Positions 29,740 through 39,446 are shown, numbered from the stretch's first letter. The stretch is DNA of 39,573 bases from Deltaproteobacteria bacterium (GCA_027004715.1 JALTHG010000009.1:1-39573); one strand, 5' to 3'. Notes: a model not told the origin generated them from the sequence alone. Made by a program: numbers and translations.

Positions 29740-30960
29740 TTATGGCCTTAACTTATGGCCTATTTTTATCCCTGTAAGATCGAGCCATTTGGTTGGGTCT
29801 TCTTCTTGTCTTCTATGCCTTATCTCAAAGTATATGCCTTCCTGTATCCAGGGACCTCCACCAACCAGACCTATGATATCTCCCTGTACCACCCTGTCTC
29901 CAACGCCCTTAAAGAATTTTGCAGCCTGAGCGATCAGGCTAAAGTACTGGTCTCCGTGGTCTATTATCAAGACCTTTCCATAGCCCTTGAGGTATCCTCT
30001 ATATACAACTGTACCGTCAAAGATGCTCCTGATCTCAGTACCCCATGGTGCCACAAAGATCACTCCAGGGCCCTCTCTGCCTCCAATGCCCCTTTTTAAT
30101 AATCGTCCTCTTACTGGTGGATCTAGTCTGCCCTTCTGTGCCTTGAAGCTCTCTTCACTGATCTGGGCCCTCGACTGGATATCTTCGTGCCTGCTCAGCC
30201 GTGCTATAATGTCCTGGAGAGATCGTTTACTGGCCTTGAGTTCTGCCAGCATCTCTTTATATCGTCTTCCCTGCTGTCTGAGTTCATCTAAAAAGGCCTG
30301 CTTTGCCTGTTTTCGTTCTTCCAAAAGCAGGGATTCCTTCTCTATCTGCTCATCGGCCTTTTTGAGCATCTCTCTCTGTTGCTCCAGTCTGGCTGCCTTT
30401 TTGGCACTCTCTTTGATGCCAGATCTATAGAGCTCCCTCAGCTTTCTATCGTGTTCCAGGATGAGCCTGAGATAGGTCTCTCTCGACAGGAATTCTGGCA
30501 TGGTCTCTGCAGCGAATAGTACATTGAGTGTCCCTACTGTACCCATCTCCATAAAGGCCCTGAGTCTGTCTTTTACCTGACGCTGCAGTGCATTGAGTGC
30601 CTGAACCTGCCTGTTATAGTCTCTCTGTATATCGGCAAGAGCGAGTTCTTTGTCTGTCCAGTCTTTTCGAATTGCCTGAAGCCTTTCCCACTGTAGTGCT
30701 ATCTCTTTGTCCAGGTCTGCCAGTTCCTTGAGTACTGAATATTTACTTGATTCTACCTGGGCCGCCTTTTTTTCATGGATAGCTATCTCTCTTTGGATGG
30801 CCTTGAGCCTCTCCTGCTGGCCTTCAATCTCTTTCTGGAGCAACTCGTCGGCAGAGACATGGCCCTGCAGTAACAACAGTGCCAAGAGGATCAGGAGCCA
30901 TCTATAATGGGTCACTGGCGCAGAAACCTCCACATGGAAATGGCAGTACCTGAGACACAA
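29740..30960 (-). CDS. envC: Murein hydrolase activator EnvC-like (coiled coil plus M23/LytM domain)
   Basis: 406 aa; signal peptide, long coiled coil, C-terminal GTEIRSIFDGTVVYRGYLKGYGKVLIIDHGDQYFSLIAQ; start probably internal (overlaps ftsX end). Confidence 0.9.
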   Translation of the reverse strand: MCLRYCHFHVEVSAPVTHYRWLLILLALLLLQGHVSADELLQKEIEGQQERLKAIQREIAIHEKKAAQVESSKYSVLKELADLDKEIALQWERLQAIRKDWTDKELALADIQRDYNRQVQALNALQRQVKDRLRAFMEMGTVGTLNVLFAAETMPEFLSRETYLRLILEHDRKLRELYRSGIKESAKKAARLEQQREMLKKADEQIEKESLLLEERKQAKQAFLDELRQQGRRYKEMLAELKASKRSLQDIIARLSRHEDIQSRAQISEESFKAQKGRLDPPVRGRLLKRGIGGREGPGVIFVAPWGTEIRSIFDGTVVYRGYLKGYGKVLIIDHGDQYFSLIAQAAKFFKGVGDRVVQGDIIGLVGGGPWIQEGIYFEIRHRRQEEDPTKWLDLTGIKIGHKLRP

Positions 30961-31796
30961 AATAATATACTGATTGTTATAATGGCAAGGATATAGGGCC
31001 AGGGGAGGAAATAGACATGTATTCCCCTCAACAACTCAGAACCAGATGTAAGGCCCTGTAGATACCTGTAACAGACAAAGACTATCCCTATAGCCAGACC
31101 TGAACCCAAAAGGCCCTGGATAAATGCCTCAAAGAGAAACGGGCCCTGGATAAAGCTGTTTGTTGCCCCAACCAGACGCATTACCTTTAGTTCTTCCTGC
31201 CTGGCATAGACCGTCAACTTTATGGTATTTGCCACTACAAAGGCAGCAGTGAAGACGAGGAGGACTCCACTGACCAGTACCAGTATTCGGTAAAACCTCA
31301 AGAAAGATTCCAGTCTCTCTATCCATGTCTGTCCGTATTGGACCCTGGATACCTCTGGCCAGTGGCCTATCTCTCTGGCCAATAGCCTGAGCTTCTTCAG
31401 GTGGAATATGGCCCTATTGATCTTTACCTCAAATGAGGGGGGCAAGAACTTGGGGTCTATGCCCTCAAGTACATCCTTTTCATCCTTTAGATAGTCTTTG
31501 AGCCTCTTAAAGGCCTGTTCAGGAGATATATAGGTCACCCTTTCTACCCCTGGCAGTCCTGTAAGCCTCTGATAGAGCACAGGGATCTTCTCTTGTGGTG
31601 TCTTTTCGGTGAGAAAGACTACAAGTCCGAGCTCTGTCCCAAATCTCTCAACAAATTGGTGCAGATTAAAATATATCAGGGTAAAGAAGCTAAAGATCAG
31701 AATAGAGAGGCTGACCACTACAGTGGTTACAAGCTGGGTATACAGGTGCTGCTTAAGATCAGAGAGTGTCCTGCGGCATATAATGACCAGACTCAT
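30912..31796 (-). CDS. ftsX: Cell division protein FtsX (permease)
   Basis: 294 aa; 4-TM FtsX topology; LGLVVFLTEKTPQEKIPVLYQRLTGLPGVERVTYISPEQAF; preceded by ftsE. Confidence 0.93.
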   Translation of the reverse strand: MSLVIICRRTLSDLKQHLYTQLVTTVVVSLSILIFSFFTLIYFNLHQFVERFGTELGLVVFLTEKTPQEKIPVLYQRLTGLPGVERVTYISPEQAFKRLKDYLKDEKDVLEGIDPKFLPPSFEVKINRAIFHLKKLRLLAREIGHWPEVSRVQYGQTWIERLESFLRFYRILVLVSGVLLVFTAAFVVANTIKLTVYARQEELKVMRLVGATNSFIQGPFLFEAFIQGLLGSGLAIGIVFVCYRYLQGLTSGSELLRGIHVYFLPWPYILAIITISILFCVSGTAISMWRFLRQ

Positions 31797-31818
31797 AGGC
31801 TCTCAATGCTTCCTTCAG

Positions 31819-31865
31819 GTAATTTTACCTATGTTGGCCGGCGACTAAACGCTTCAACAAGAGGG
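31819..31865. repeat. Intergenic repeat element in ftsE-ftsX gap, related to copy B
   Basis: CTAAACGCTTCAACAAGAGGGTGTGAACGGTCA aligns with CTAAACGGTTCAACAGAAGGGGGTTGAACAGTTA at 18084; GTAA 26 nt upstream of CTAAACG versus 28 nt in copy B; end approximate. Confidence 0.5.
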
Positions 31866-31874
31866 TGTGAACGG

Positions 31875-32588
31875 TCATAATTTTACTATCCTGCGATGGG
31901 TATTTTTATAGAGCCTGTCGTCATGGGTCGCAAATACCACAGTTGCGCCCCTGGCATTTAACTCTTCCATAAGCATCATTACCTCATTGGTCCGTTCCTG
32001 GTCCAGGTTTCCAGTAGGCTCATCGGCAAGGACTATAGCAGGCCGATTGACTACAGCCCTGGCTATGGCCACCCTCTGCTGTTCACCCCCAGACAACTGA
32101 AAGGGATACTGCCTCATCTTTCCTGCAAGACCTACTCCTTCGAGGACCTTCACCACCCTGTCTCTTGACTGTTCCCTTTTTAGACCTGTCACCTCCAGGC
32201 TGAGGGCCACATTATCAAATACTGTGTGATCTGACAGGAGCCTGAAGTCCTGAAAGATCATTCCAATCTTTCTGCGGAGGTATGGAATCTGTGAATTTGA
32301 GACAGAAGAAAGTGCTACTCCATCTATCCATATCTCACCAGATGTGGGTCTCTCTGCACAGAAGAGGAGCCGTAACATGGTAGTCTTTCCTATGCCACTC
32401 GGGCCGGTCAAGAATATAAATTCACCCCTCTCTATCTCTAGATCGATGTCAGAAAAGACGGTATTATCTGGTGGATATCTTTTTGTTACCTTTTGGAGAC
32501 GAATGATAACAGGTGATCCCTTGAAAAACATAATAAAAAATATAGCCTCTATATAGTCTGGTAGCAAGCTGGGTTGTGAAAAGGCCAA
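31875..32588 (-). CDS. ftsE: Cell division ATP-binding protein FtsE (start probably 32531)
   Basis: ABC ATPase; LTGPSGIGKTTMLRLLF, LSGGEQQRVAIARAVVNRPAIVLADEPTGNLD; N-terminal 19 aa look non-native, internal ATG at 32531 likelier. Confidence 0.94.
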   Translation of the reverse strand: MAFSQPSLLPDYIEAIFFIMFFKGSPVIIRLQKVTKRYPPDNTVFSDIDLEIERGEFIFLTGPSGIGKTTMLRLLFCAERPTSGEIWIDGVALSSVSNSQIPYLRRKIGMIFQDFRLLSDHTVFDNVALSLEVTGLKREQSRDRVVKVLEGVGLAGKMRQYPFQLSGGEQQRVAIARAVVNRPAIVLADEPTGNLDQERTNEVMMLMEELNARGATVVFATHDDRLYKNTHRRIVKL

Positions 32589-32676
32589 GTTTCATCAATA
32601 TCCTGGCCATTTTTCATGTTATTTGACTATGTCGATATAGAGATCAGGGCTTTTATCACTAAAACAGGAGATATAT

Positions 32677-33762
32677 ATGGCCAAGATAGATGCCTTTTTT
32701 AAACTTCTACATAATCAGGGGGCTTCAGACCTCCATCTGGTATCTGGTGTCCCTCCCATGCTGCGCATCAGAGGAGACCTCCAACGGATAAAATATAAGG
32801 TCTTGGAGAACGACGAGTTGAAGGCCATGCTCTATGAGATTGCACCTGAGGAGAAGATCAAGGTCTTTGAGGAGACCGGAGATGTGGATTTCGGCTATGA
32901 AATCCCAGGACTTGCCAGGTATAGGGCCAATTTCTTTATGCAAAAAGACGGTATTGCCGCTGTATTCAGAGAGATCCCCAGCAAGGTCTTGACTGCCGAA
33001 CAGCTTGGCCTCCCAGATGTCATGACCAAGCTGGCCATGCTGCCCAGGGGTTTAGTCCTGGTCACAGGACCTACTGGGAGTGGAAAGTCTACTACCCTGG
33101 CCGCTATTATAGATCATGCCAACAGAAACCGTAGGGACCACATCATCACTATAGAGGACCCTATAGAGTTTGTGCACGAGAGCAGGAGGTGTCTGGTAAG
33201 TCACAGGGAGGTAGGGACACATACCAGGTCCTTTAGTACTGCCCTGAGAGGTGCCCTCCGTGAAGACCCTGATATAATCCTGGTAGGCGAGCTGAGGGAC
33301 CTGGAGACTATCTCTCTTGCCATTGAGGCGGCCATGACAGGACACCTGGTCATGGGTACCCTGCACACTATCAGTGCGGCAAAGACCGTTGACAGGATCA
33401 TAGAGATCTTTCCGACTCAACAGCAGCCGCAGGTGAGATCAACTCTGGCCGATGCCTTGAGAGCAGTGATATCACAGACCATGTTCAAGCGGATTGATAT
33501 AAAGGGGAGGTGTGTGGCCTTTGAGATCTTGATTGCCACTCCAGCAGTAAGAAATCTCATCCGAGAGGCAAAGACCTATCAGATCCCTTCGTCCATGCAG
33601 ACAGGAAGGAAGTTTGGGATGCAGACCCTAGACGATGCCATAATGGAGCTGCTGAAAAAGGGATGGATAGACCCGGATGAGGCCTATAGCAAGTGTGTAA
33701 ACAAGGCACTGTTCAGGCCATTTATAAAGGAAGCGCCAACAGACTTCACTGAGGTGGGTTAA
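32677..33762 (+). CDS. pilT: Type IV pilus twitching motility ATPase PilT-family
   Basis: 361 aa; GPTGSGKSTTLAAIIDHANR, EDPDIILVGELRDLETISLAIEAAMTGHLVMGTLHT, AVRNLIREAKTYQIPSSMQTG. Confidence 0.9.
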   Translation: MAKIDAFFKLLHNQGASDLHLVSGVPPMLRIRGDLQRIKYKVLENDELKAMLYEIAPEEKIKVFEETGDVDFGYEIPGLARYRANFFMQKDGIAAVFREIPSKVLTAEQLGLPDVMTKLAMLPRGLVLVTGPTGSGKSTTLAAIIDHANRNRRDHIITIEDPIEFVHESRRCLVSHREVGTHTRSFSTALRGALREDPDIILVGELRDLETISLAIEAAMTGHLVMGTLHTISAAKTVDRIIEIFPTQQQPQVRSTLADALRAVISQTMFKRIDIKGRCVAFEILIATPAVRNLIREAKTYQIPSSMQTGRKFGMQTLDDAIMELLKKGWIDPDEAYSKCVNKALFRPFIKEAPTDFTEVG

Positions 33763-34938
33763 ATGAGAAAGGCAGACCTGGATAATATATTGTCTGTGAT
33801 GCTCAGTGCCTCTCCCAGGGTATCTGATCTGAATTTTACAGTCGGCAGACCCTGTCAGATAGCAGCAGATGGCAGACTCCATCCTGTCTCTATAGGGCTT
33901 GCCACCAATCTATTGACCCCCTTTCAGACAGAACAGCTTGCCCTGACACTAATAAATAATGATAGGCGGCTATTGATCGAGCTCTTTCGCCACGGTTCAT
34001 GTGATTTTTCCTATAGTATGCCCGATGGCCCGAGATTTCGTGTGAATATATTTTCGCAGATAGAGGGCTACAGCATTGTAATGCGCAGGCTAGAGGGCAG
34101 GCTCCCTGATCTTGACAGGCTTGGGCTCCCAGGGTGTTTTAAGGAGATGGCAAGAGAGAAAAATGGGATCATATTATTCACAGGTGCCACTGGCACTGGT
34201 AAGACTACATCCCTTGCTGCTATATTAGAGGAGATCAATAGGACTAGACATGTCCATATAATTACCCTGGAGGATCCTGTTGAGTACGTCCATTCCCATA
34301 GAAAGGCCACCTTCAATCAGAGGGAACTCGGCAAGAACTTTGATACATTTGCCAATGGGTTGAGGGCGGCCCTGCGTCAGGCACCACATGTGATCTTGGT
34401 GGGAGAGATCCGGGATAGAGAGACCATGGATGTAGCACTCAATGCAGCAGAGACAGGCCACCTGGTATTCAGCACCTTACATACAGTGAGTGCTGCTCAT
34501 ACGATCAATCGTATCTTAGGGCTGTACACAGTAGAGGAGGAACATCAGATAAGATTCCGCCTGGCAGACTGCCTGCGTTGGGTAGTAGGACAGAGATTGT
34601 TGCCCAAGATAGGAGGTGGCAGGATAGCTATCTTTGAGATCATGCAGAGCAACATCCGTGTCAAGGACTCTATTGTGAATGGAGAGAGGGAGGGAAAGAC
34701 ATTTTATGAGATCATGGAGAGCGGTCAGGCATATAGTATGCAGACCTTTGATCAAGATATTATCCAGCTCTTCAGGCAGGGTCTGATTGACGAAGATACC
34801 TCTCTGGCATATGCTAGCAGTCGGGCAAAGGTGCGTCGTGGGATAGATCAGATCAAGAGCCAGAGGGGCGAAAAGACCTCTGATATCGATGGACTGAGCA
34901 TGGATTTGGATTGGGATCCTGGTAAGGAATATCAATAG
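33763..34938 (+). CDS. PilT/PilU-like ATPase, tandem paralog
   Basis: 391 aa; GATGTGKTTSLAAILEEINR, HVILVGEIRDRETMDVALNAAETGHLVFSTLHT; begins immediately after the pilT stop. Confidence 0.88.
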   Translation: MRKADLDNILSVMLSASPRVSDLNFTVGRPCQIAADGRLHPVSIGLATNLLTPFQTEQLALTLINNDRRLLIELFRHGSCDFSYSMPDGPRFRVNIFSQIEGYSIVMRRLEGRLPDLDRLGLPGCFKEMAREKNGIILFTGATGTGKTTSLAAILEEINRTRHVHIITLEDPVEYVHSHRKATFNQRELGKNFDTFANGLRAALRQAPHVILVGEIRDRETMDVALNAAETGHLVFSTLHTVSAAHTINRILGLYTVEEEHQIRFRLADCLRWVVGQRLLPKIGGGRIAIFEIMQSNIRVKDSIVNGEREGKTFYEIMESGQAYSMQTFDQDIIQLFRQGLIDEDTSLAYASSRAKVRRGIDQIKSQRGEKTSDIDGLSMDLDWDPGKEYQ

Positions 34939-34960
34939 GGCCTGGGATAGGGGGCCATAG

Positions 34961-35620
34961 ATGGAGATAGTCTGTGAGAACTGTGGCAGGCATTACAAGA
35001 TAGCTGACAATAAGCTACCGGCAAGGGGTAGAGTATATTTTACGTGTCCCAACTGCAGGGGACGTATAGAGGTCAAGGCACCTGTCCAAAAGGGCGGACT
35101 GATGGAGATAGGAGGGGAAGACACTATTCGGCCGCCAGACCTTGAGTCCTTTGATCCTGGTGTCAAGACTGCGCTTGTCTACTGCAGTAAGTCCCAGATA
35201 AGAGATAAATTGTGGAAGGGTCTTGAGGACTTGGGATATGAGGTGAGATCAGTCCATGACCGAGAAGAGATCAGGTCTCGCTTTAGATATCATGTCTATG
35301 ACCTTGTCTTTTTATATCAAAGTGGCCCTGATCCTGATAGCACTCTCTCTGGCATTCAAAGATATATAGATACCCTTTCTATGGACATACGCAGAAACAC
35401 CTTTGTAGTCTATATCTATCCAGGGGGAAATCGCCTTGACTCCTTGCAGGCCTTCTCCAGGGGAGTGGACATGACCCTGGGTCCTATTGAACTAAAAGAC
35501 CTTGTTACTATCCTTCCGCAGGCCCTTGAGGTCAGAGATGCATTTTACAGGGTATACCTGGAGTGTAAGGCCAGGGTGGAGGCATCTGCAGCCGAACCTG
35601 TACTTTTTGATGGGAGATAG
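34961..35620 (+). CDS. Zinc-ribbon (MJ0042-type) protein with C-terminal domain resembling a degenerate receiver
   Basis: N-terminal IVCENCGRHYKIADNKLPARGRVYFTCPNCRGRIEV; C-terminal TALVYCSKSQIRDKLWKGLEDLGYEVRSVHDREEIRSRFRYHVYDLVFLY. Confidence 0.65.
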   Translation: MEIVCENCGRHYKIADNKLPARGRVYFTCPNCRGRIEVKAPVQKGGLMEIGGEDTIRPPDLESFDPGVKTALVYCSKSQIRDKLWKGLEDLGYEVRSVHDREEIRSRFRYHVYDLVFLYQSGPDPDSTLSGIQRYIDTLSMDIRRNTFVVYIYPGGNRLDSLQAFSRGVDMTLGPIELKDLVTILPQALEVRDAFYRVYLECKARVEASAAEPVLFDGR

Positions 35621-36342
35621 TGATGGATGGATATCTCTTTAACCGTCGTGATTTTTTGCTTGGACTGGCCGGTTCTACCCTTGCCTTTGCAGGTCTATCA
35701 GAGAGCATAGCAGAAGCAGCCCCATTAGATAAGGTGGCTACCAGACAGGGGGCAATTTCTGATCTCCAGAGATACAGGGGTCTGATAGGGAGTCTGAAGG
35801 GATTTTCTGCAACGATTATTCGGGAACATCTGGCCATACTTGAGAGATATAGACACAAGTTAGCTGAAGTGAGGTCGCAGGATCGGATGATTGATCTTGC
35901 CCTGGCAGATCCGATTGCCAGTAAGTGGCGAGACCATGTCCTTTCCTGTCTTGAGCTACAGAATGCAGTGAGACTGCATGAGCTGTACTTTGATGCCCTG
36001 ACTCCCAAGGATGTCCATATAGGTCAGAGGGTCAGTAATGTCCTAAAGGAGACATTTGGCTCTTTTGACCAGTGGTGGGTAAGGTTTAGGGCCACTGCGA
36101 TTGCAGTAAGGGCCTGGGGTGTATTTGCATGGGATAACTACTCGAGGCATGTGGTGATCTGTGGTCTGGACAGGGACTCAGAGTGGCCTGTAGGACTTGA
36201 GCCGCTTTTGGTAGTAGACATGGCTGAGCATGCGTATGTATTGGATTTTATTGGGCGGCCCCTGGACTATCTGGACGCCTGGTTGGCAAGAGTCAACTGG
36301 ACAGTAGTAGAGGCCAGGCTGCTTAAGGCATCAGGCTATTGA
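35620..36342 (+). CDS. Twin-arginine signal Fe/Mn superoxide dismutase-family protein (divergent)
   Basis: Tat-like NRRDFLLGLAGSTLAFAG; SOD-like LQNAVRLHELYFDAL, FGSFDQWWVRF, LEPLLVVDMAEHAYVLDFIGRPLDYLDAWLARVNW; putative metal ligands H, H, D, H retained. Confidence 0.72.
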   Translation: MMDGYLFNRRDFLLGLAGSTLAFAGLSESIAEAAPLDKVATRQGAISDLQRYRGLIGSLKGFSATIIREHLAILERYRHKLAEVRSQDRMIDLALADPIASKWRDHVLSCLELQNAVRLHELYFDALTPKDVHIGQRVSNVLKETFGSFDQWWVRFRATAIAVRAWGVFAWDNYSRHVVICGLDRDSEWPVGLEPLLVVDMAEHAYVLDFIGRPLDYLDAWLARVNWTVVEARLLKASGY

Positions 36343-36355
36343 AGGAGAGCTACTA

Positions 36356-37231
36356 ATGAAGATCAAGAAGGCAGTAGTCCCGGTAGCAGGGCTTGGAACC
36401 AGATTCCTGCCCGCAACTAAGGCCATCCCTAAAGAGATGCTGACTATAGTGGATCGACCTACTATTCAATATATTGTAGAGGAGATAGTGGCCTCTGGCA
36501 TAAAAGAGATAGTTTTGGTGACTGCCTCTGGGAAGTCTGCTATTGAAAATCACTTTGATTATTCCTTTGAGCTTGAGACCTTTTTGGGGCAGAAGGGAAA
36601 GTGGGATCTCTTGAGAGAGGTCAGGCATATATCCAGTCTAATTGAGGTCGTATCGGTCCGTCAGAAAGAGCCTTTAGGGCTTGGACATGCAGTCAAGGTC
36701 ACAGAGTCAGTAGTGGGAAACGAGCCTTTTGTAGTGGTGCTTGGAGACGACATGGTGGATGCTGAGGTCCCCTGTGTCTTTCAGATGTTAAGGGTATTTG
36801 AGAAGTTTCAGGAGTCTGTTGTGGCCGTACAGAAGGTCTCTCCAGAAGAGACCCATAATTATGGAATAGTAGAGGGAGAGGAGGTGGCAGACAGGGTCTA
36901 TAAGGTAAGCAGGCTGATTGAGAAGCCTGCCCCAGGTACTACCAGGTCCAATCTCGCCATAATTGGTAGGTATGTATTGAGGCCAGAGATATATGGCTGC
37001 CTTGCCAGGACCCTCCCTGGAGTAGGTGGTGAGATCCAGCTTACAGATGCCCTGGATTCTCTTAGGAGAGAAAGGGAGCTCTATGCCTATGCCTTTGTTG
37101 GGAAGAGATATGATGCAGGAGACAAGTTTGGATATCTCCAGGCCACTGTAAATTTTGCCCTGGAGCATCCAGAGCTCGGTGGGAGGTTCAAAGAGTATCT
37201 CAAGAGACTGGTCTCTGAGTTCAAGGACTAA
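36356..37231 (+). CDS. galU: UTP--glucose-1-phosphate uridylyltransferase
   Basis: 291 aa; KKAVVPVAGLGTRFLPATKAIPKEMLTIVDRPTIQYIVEEIVASGI. Confidence 0.96.
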   Translation: MKIKKAVVPVAGLGTRFLPATKAIPKEMLTIVDRPTIQYIVEEIVASGIKEIVLVTASGKSAIENHFDYSFELETFLGQKGKWDLLREVRHISSLIEVVSVRQKEPLGLGHAVKVTESVVGNEPFVVVLGDDMVDAEVPCVFQMLRVFEKFQESVVAVQKVSPEETHNYGIVEGEEVADRVYKVSRLIEKPAPGTTRSNLAIIGRYVLRPEIYGCLARTLPGVGGEIQLTDALDSLRRERELYAYAFVGKRYDAGDKFGYLQATVNFALEHPELGGRFKEYLKRLVSEFKD

Positions 37232-37278
37232 TTTTTAATTGTTATATCAGGTAATTGGGCTCGAGAGGCAGAATTTAA

Positions 37279-39345
37279 GTGGTTCAACTCATAGATGTAG
37301 TAGTACCTTTACCTGTATATAAGGTATTTACCTATGTCTTGCCAGAAGGCATGCCTCTTCCTGCCATAGGTAGCCGTGTCCTTGTACCTGTGGGGCACAG
37401 GGACATGGTCGGGATGATATGGAGGTCCTCTGCCAAAAGGCCCTCTTCTATAGAGCTGAAAGAGGTCAAAAGGATACTTGATACAGCCCCTCTTGTACCT
37501 GAATCTCTTGTCAGATTTATTGAGTGGACTTCATCTTATTATTTCTACCCATTAGGACAGGTAGTAGCAGAGGCCCTGCCTCCTGGACTCCTGTCTGCAC
37601 GAAATCGACGTATATCTCAGATAACTGGTTGTCCTGAGAAGGCCAGGAGGTGTCGGCTCAATCCAGTCTCCTGGTCGTTCAAGACCCCTCTGGAACTCAC
37701 AGAGGAACAGAAGGGGGCCCTTAATCTCATCTATAGGGCCATCTCTGACAGGTCCTATCACCCTATGCTCTTATATGGTGTGACTGACAGCGGCAAGACA
37801 GAGGTCTATCTCCAGGCCGCTGCAGAGTGTCTCAGGCATGGCAGGGATGTACTGGTATTGGTACCTGAGATCGCCATGACCCTCCAGGCCGTTGCCTGGT
37901 TTATGGATAGATTTGGAGGAGAAGTGACAGTGCTTCACAGCGGCCTGACAGATGTACAGCGTAGATATCAGTGGTGGAAGATAAGACATGGAGAGAGCAG
38001 GATAGTCGTTGGCACCCGCTCTGCCATCTTTGCCCCAATATCTGATATCGGTCTCATAGTGATAGATGAGGAGCATGATCCCTCATATAAGCAGTCTGAG
38101 AGGCTTCGGTACCAGGCAAGGGATCTGGCCCTATTGCGTGGCCGCATGTCAGGTGCAAGCGTGGTCCTGGGCTCTGCCACACCTTCTCTGTCGACTTATA
38201 GAAATGCCATGTTGGGCAGATATCAACTGATCACCATGAAGAGACGGGTGGGCAAGAGGCCCCTTCCAGAGGTAGTAATAGTAGATCGAAAAAAAGAGGG
38301 AAGGGGATCAACAGGGTATGAGTGGCTCTCAGAGAGGCTTGAGGGGGCGATAAGAGATACCTTGGCCAGGAAGGAGCAGGTCCTGCTCTTTCTCAACAGG
38401 AGGGGCTTTGCAACTTATGTGTTCTGCCCTGAGTGTGGACATGTATTTAGGTGTCCACACTGTGAGGTCGCACTTACCTGGCATCGTGGAGAGACCAGGG
38501 GCAGGCCAGAAGGGGTACTCCGCTGCCACTATTGTGGTATGGAATTACCTGCCTTGCCTCTCTGTCCATGTTGTGGTGGCAAGGCAGTCAGGGCCCTTGG
38601 TTATGGCACTGAGAGGGTAGCATCTGATCTCAAAGATATCTTTCCAGAGGCAAGGATTGCGAGGCTAGATAGGGACACAGTACAGGGACGAAGGCATTTA
38701 GAGAAAATAGTCCTGGACTTTCGCGAAAGACGTCTGGATATACTGGTAGGGACACAGATGATCACCAAGGGACATCACTTCCCTGGCCTCACCCTGGTAG
38801 GGATATTGTGGGCAGACCTCTCCCTGAACCTTCCAGAATACCATGCAGCCGAGAGGACCTTTCAGCTCTTTGCCCAGGTGGCAGGCAGGGCAGGACGTGG
38901 AGAACGGCCAGGTCAGGTCTTGATTCAGACATGGTTGCCTAATCACTATGTCCTGCACCATGCCAGGGCCTATGATTTTGAGGGATTTTACAAAAAGGAA
39001 TCAGAATTTAGGCAGGCCCTTGAATATCCGCCATTTGGACATCTGATCAATCTCCGCTTCTCGGGTTATAAAAAGGCCCTTGTCTGCAGTGTCAGTGGTG
39101 ATGCAGCAAGGTTGGCAAAGAGGTTGGCGCGAGGTATCAAGGAGGAGCCCCAGGTAGAGGTCCTGGGGCCTGCGCCTGCGCCCAGGCTAAAACTCAGGGA
39201 TCGGTATCGTTGGCAGGTACTTCTCAAGTCTGCATCGCTTTCAGGCCTGAGGGCGGTCTGTTCTGGTCTCTTATCAAAGAAAGCAGATATCGTGCCTTCC
39301 AGTGTAAGGATGGAAATAGATGTGGACCCATTCAGTATGCTCTGA
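37279..39345 (+). CDS. priA: Primosomal protein N' (replication restart helicase)
   Basis: 688 aa, GTG start; LLYGVTDSGKTEVYLQ, VIDEEHDPSYKQ, zinc-binding CPECGHVFRCPHCEVALTWH...CHYCGMELPALPLCPCCGG, GTQMITKGHHFPGLTLVGI. Confidence 0.97.
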   Translation: MVQLIDVVVPLPVYKVFTYVLPEGMPLPAIGSRVLVPVGHRDMVGMIWRSSAKRPSSIELKEVKRILDTAPLVPESLVRFIEWTSSYYFYPLGQVVAEALPPGLLSARNRRISQITGCPEKARRCRLNPVSWSFKTPLELTEEQKGALNLIYRAISDRSYHPMLLYGVTDSGKTEVYLQAAAECLRHGRDVLVLVPEIAMTLQAVAWFMDRFGGEVTVLHSGLTDVQRRYQWWKIRHGESRIVVGTRSAIFAPISDIGLIVIDEEHDPSYKQSERLRYQARDLALLRGRMSGASVVLGSATPSLSTYRNAMLGRYQLITMKRRVGKRPLPEVVIVDRKKEGRGSTGYEWLSERLEGAIRDTLARKEQVLLFLNRRGFATYVFCPECGHVFRCPHCEVALTWHRGETRGRPEGVLRCHYCGMELPALPLCPCCGGKAVRALGYGTERVASDLKDIFPEARIARLDRDTVQGRRHLEKIVLDFRERRLDILVGTQMITKGHHFPGLTLVGILWADLSLNLPEYHAAERTFQLFAQVAGRAGRGERPGQVLIQTWLPNHYVLHHARAYDFEGFYKKESEFRQALEYPPFGHLINLRFSGYKKALVCSVSGDAARLAKRLARGIKEEPQVEVLGPAPAPRLKLRDRYRWQVLLKSASLSGLRAVCSGLLSKKADIVPSSVRMEIDVDPFSML

Positions 39346-39446
39346 TGATCTGTTCCAGGTCGCCAATATCCGCTCATCATAGGCGATTTCTCTTTTCTAA
39401 ACAGATGACTGGAAGGGACTCTATGGGAAAGTATGGGACCATATAG

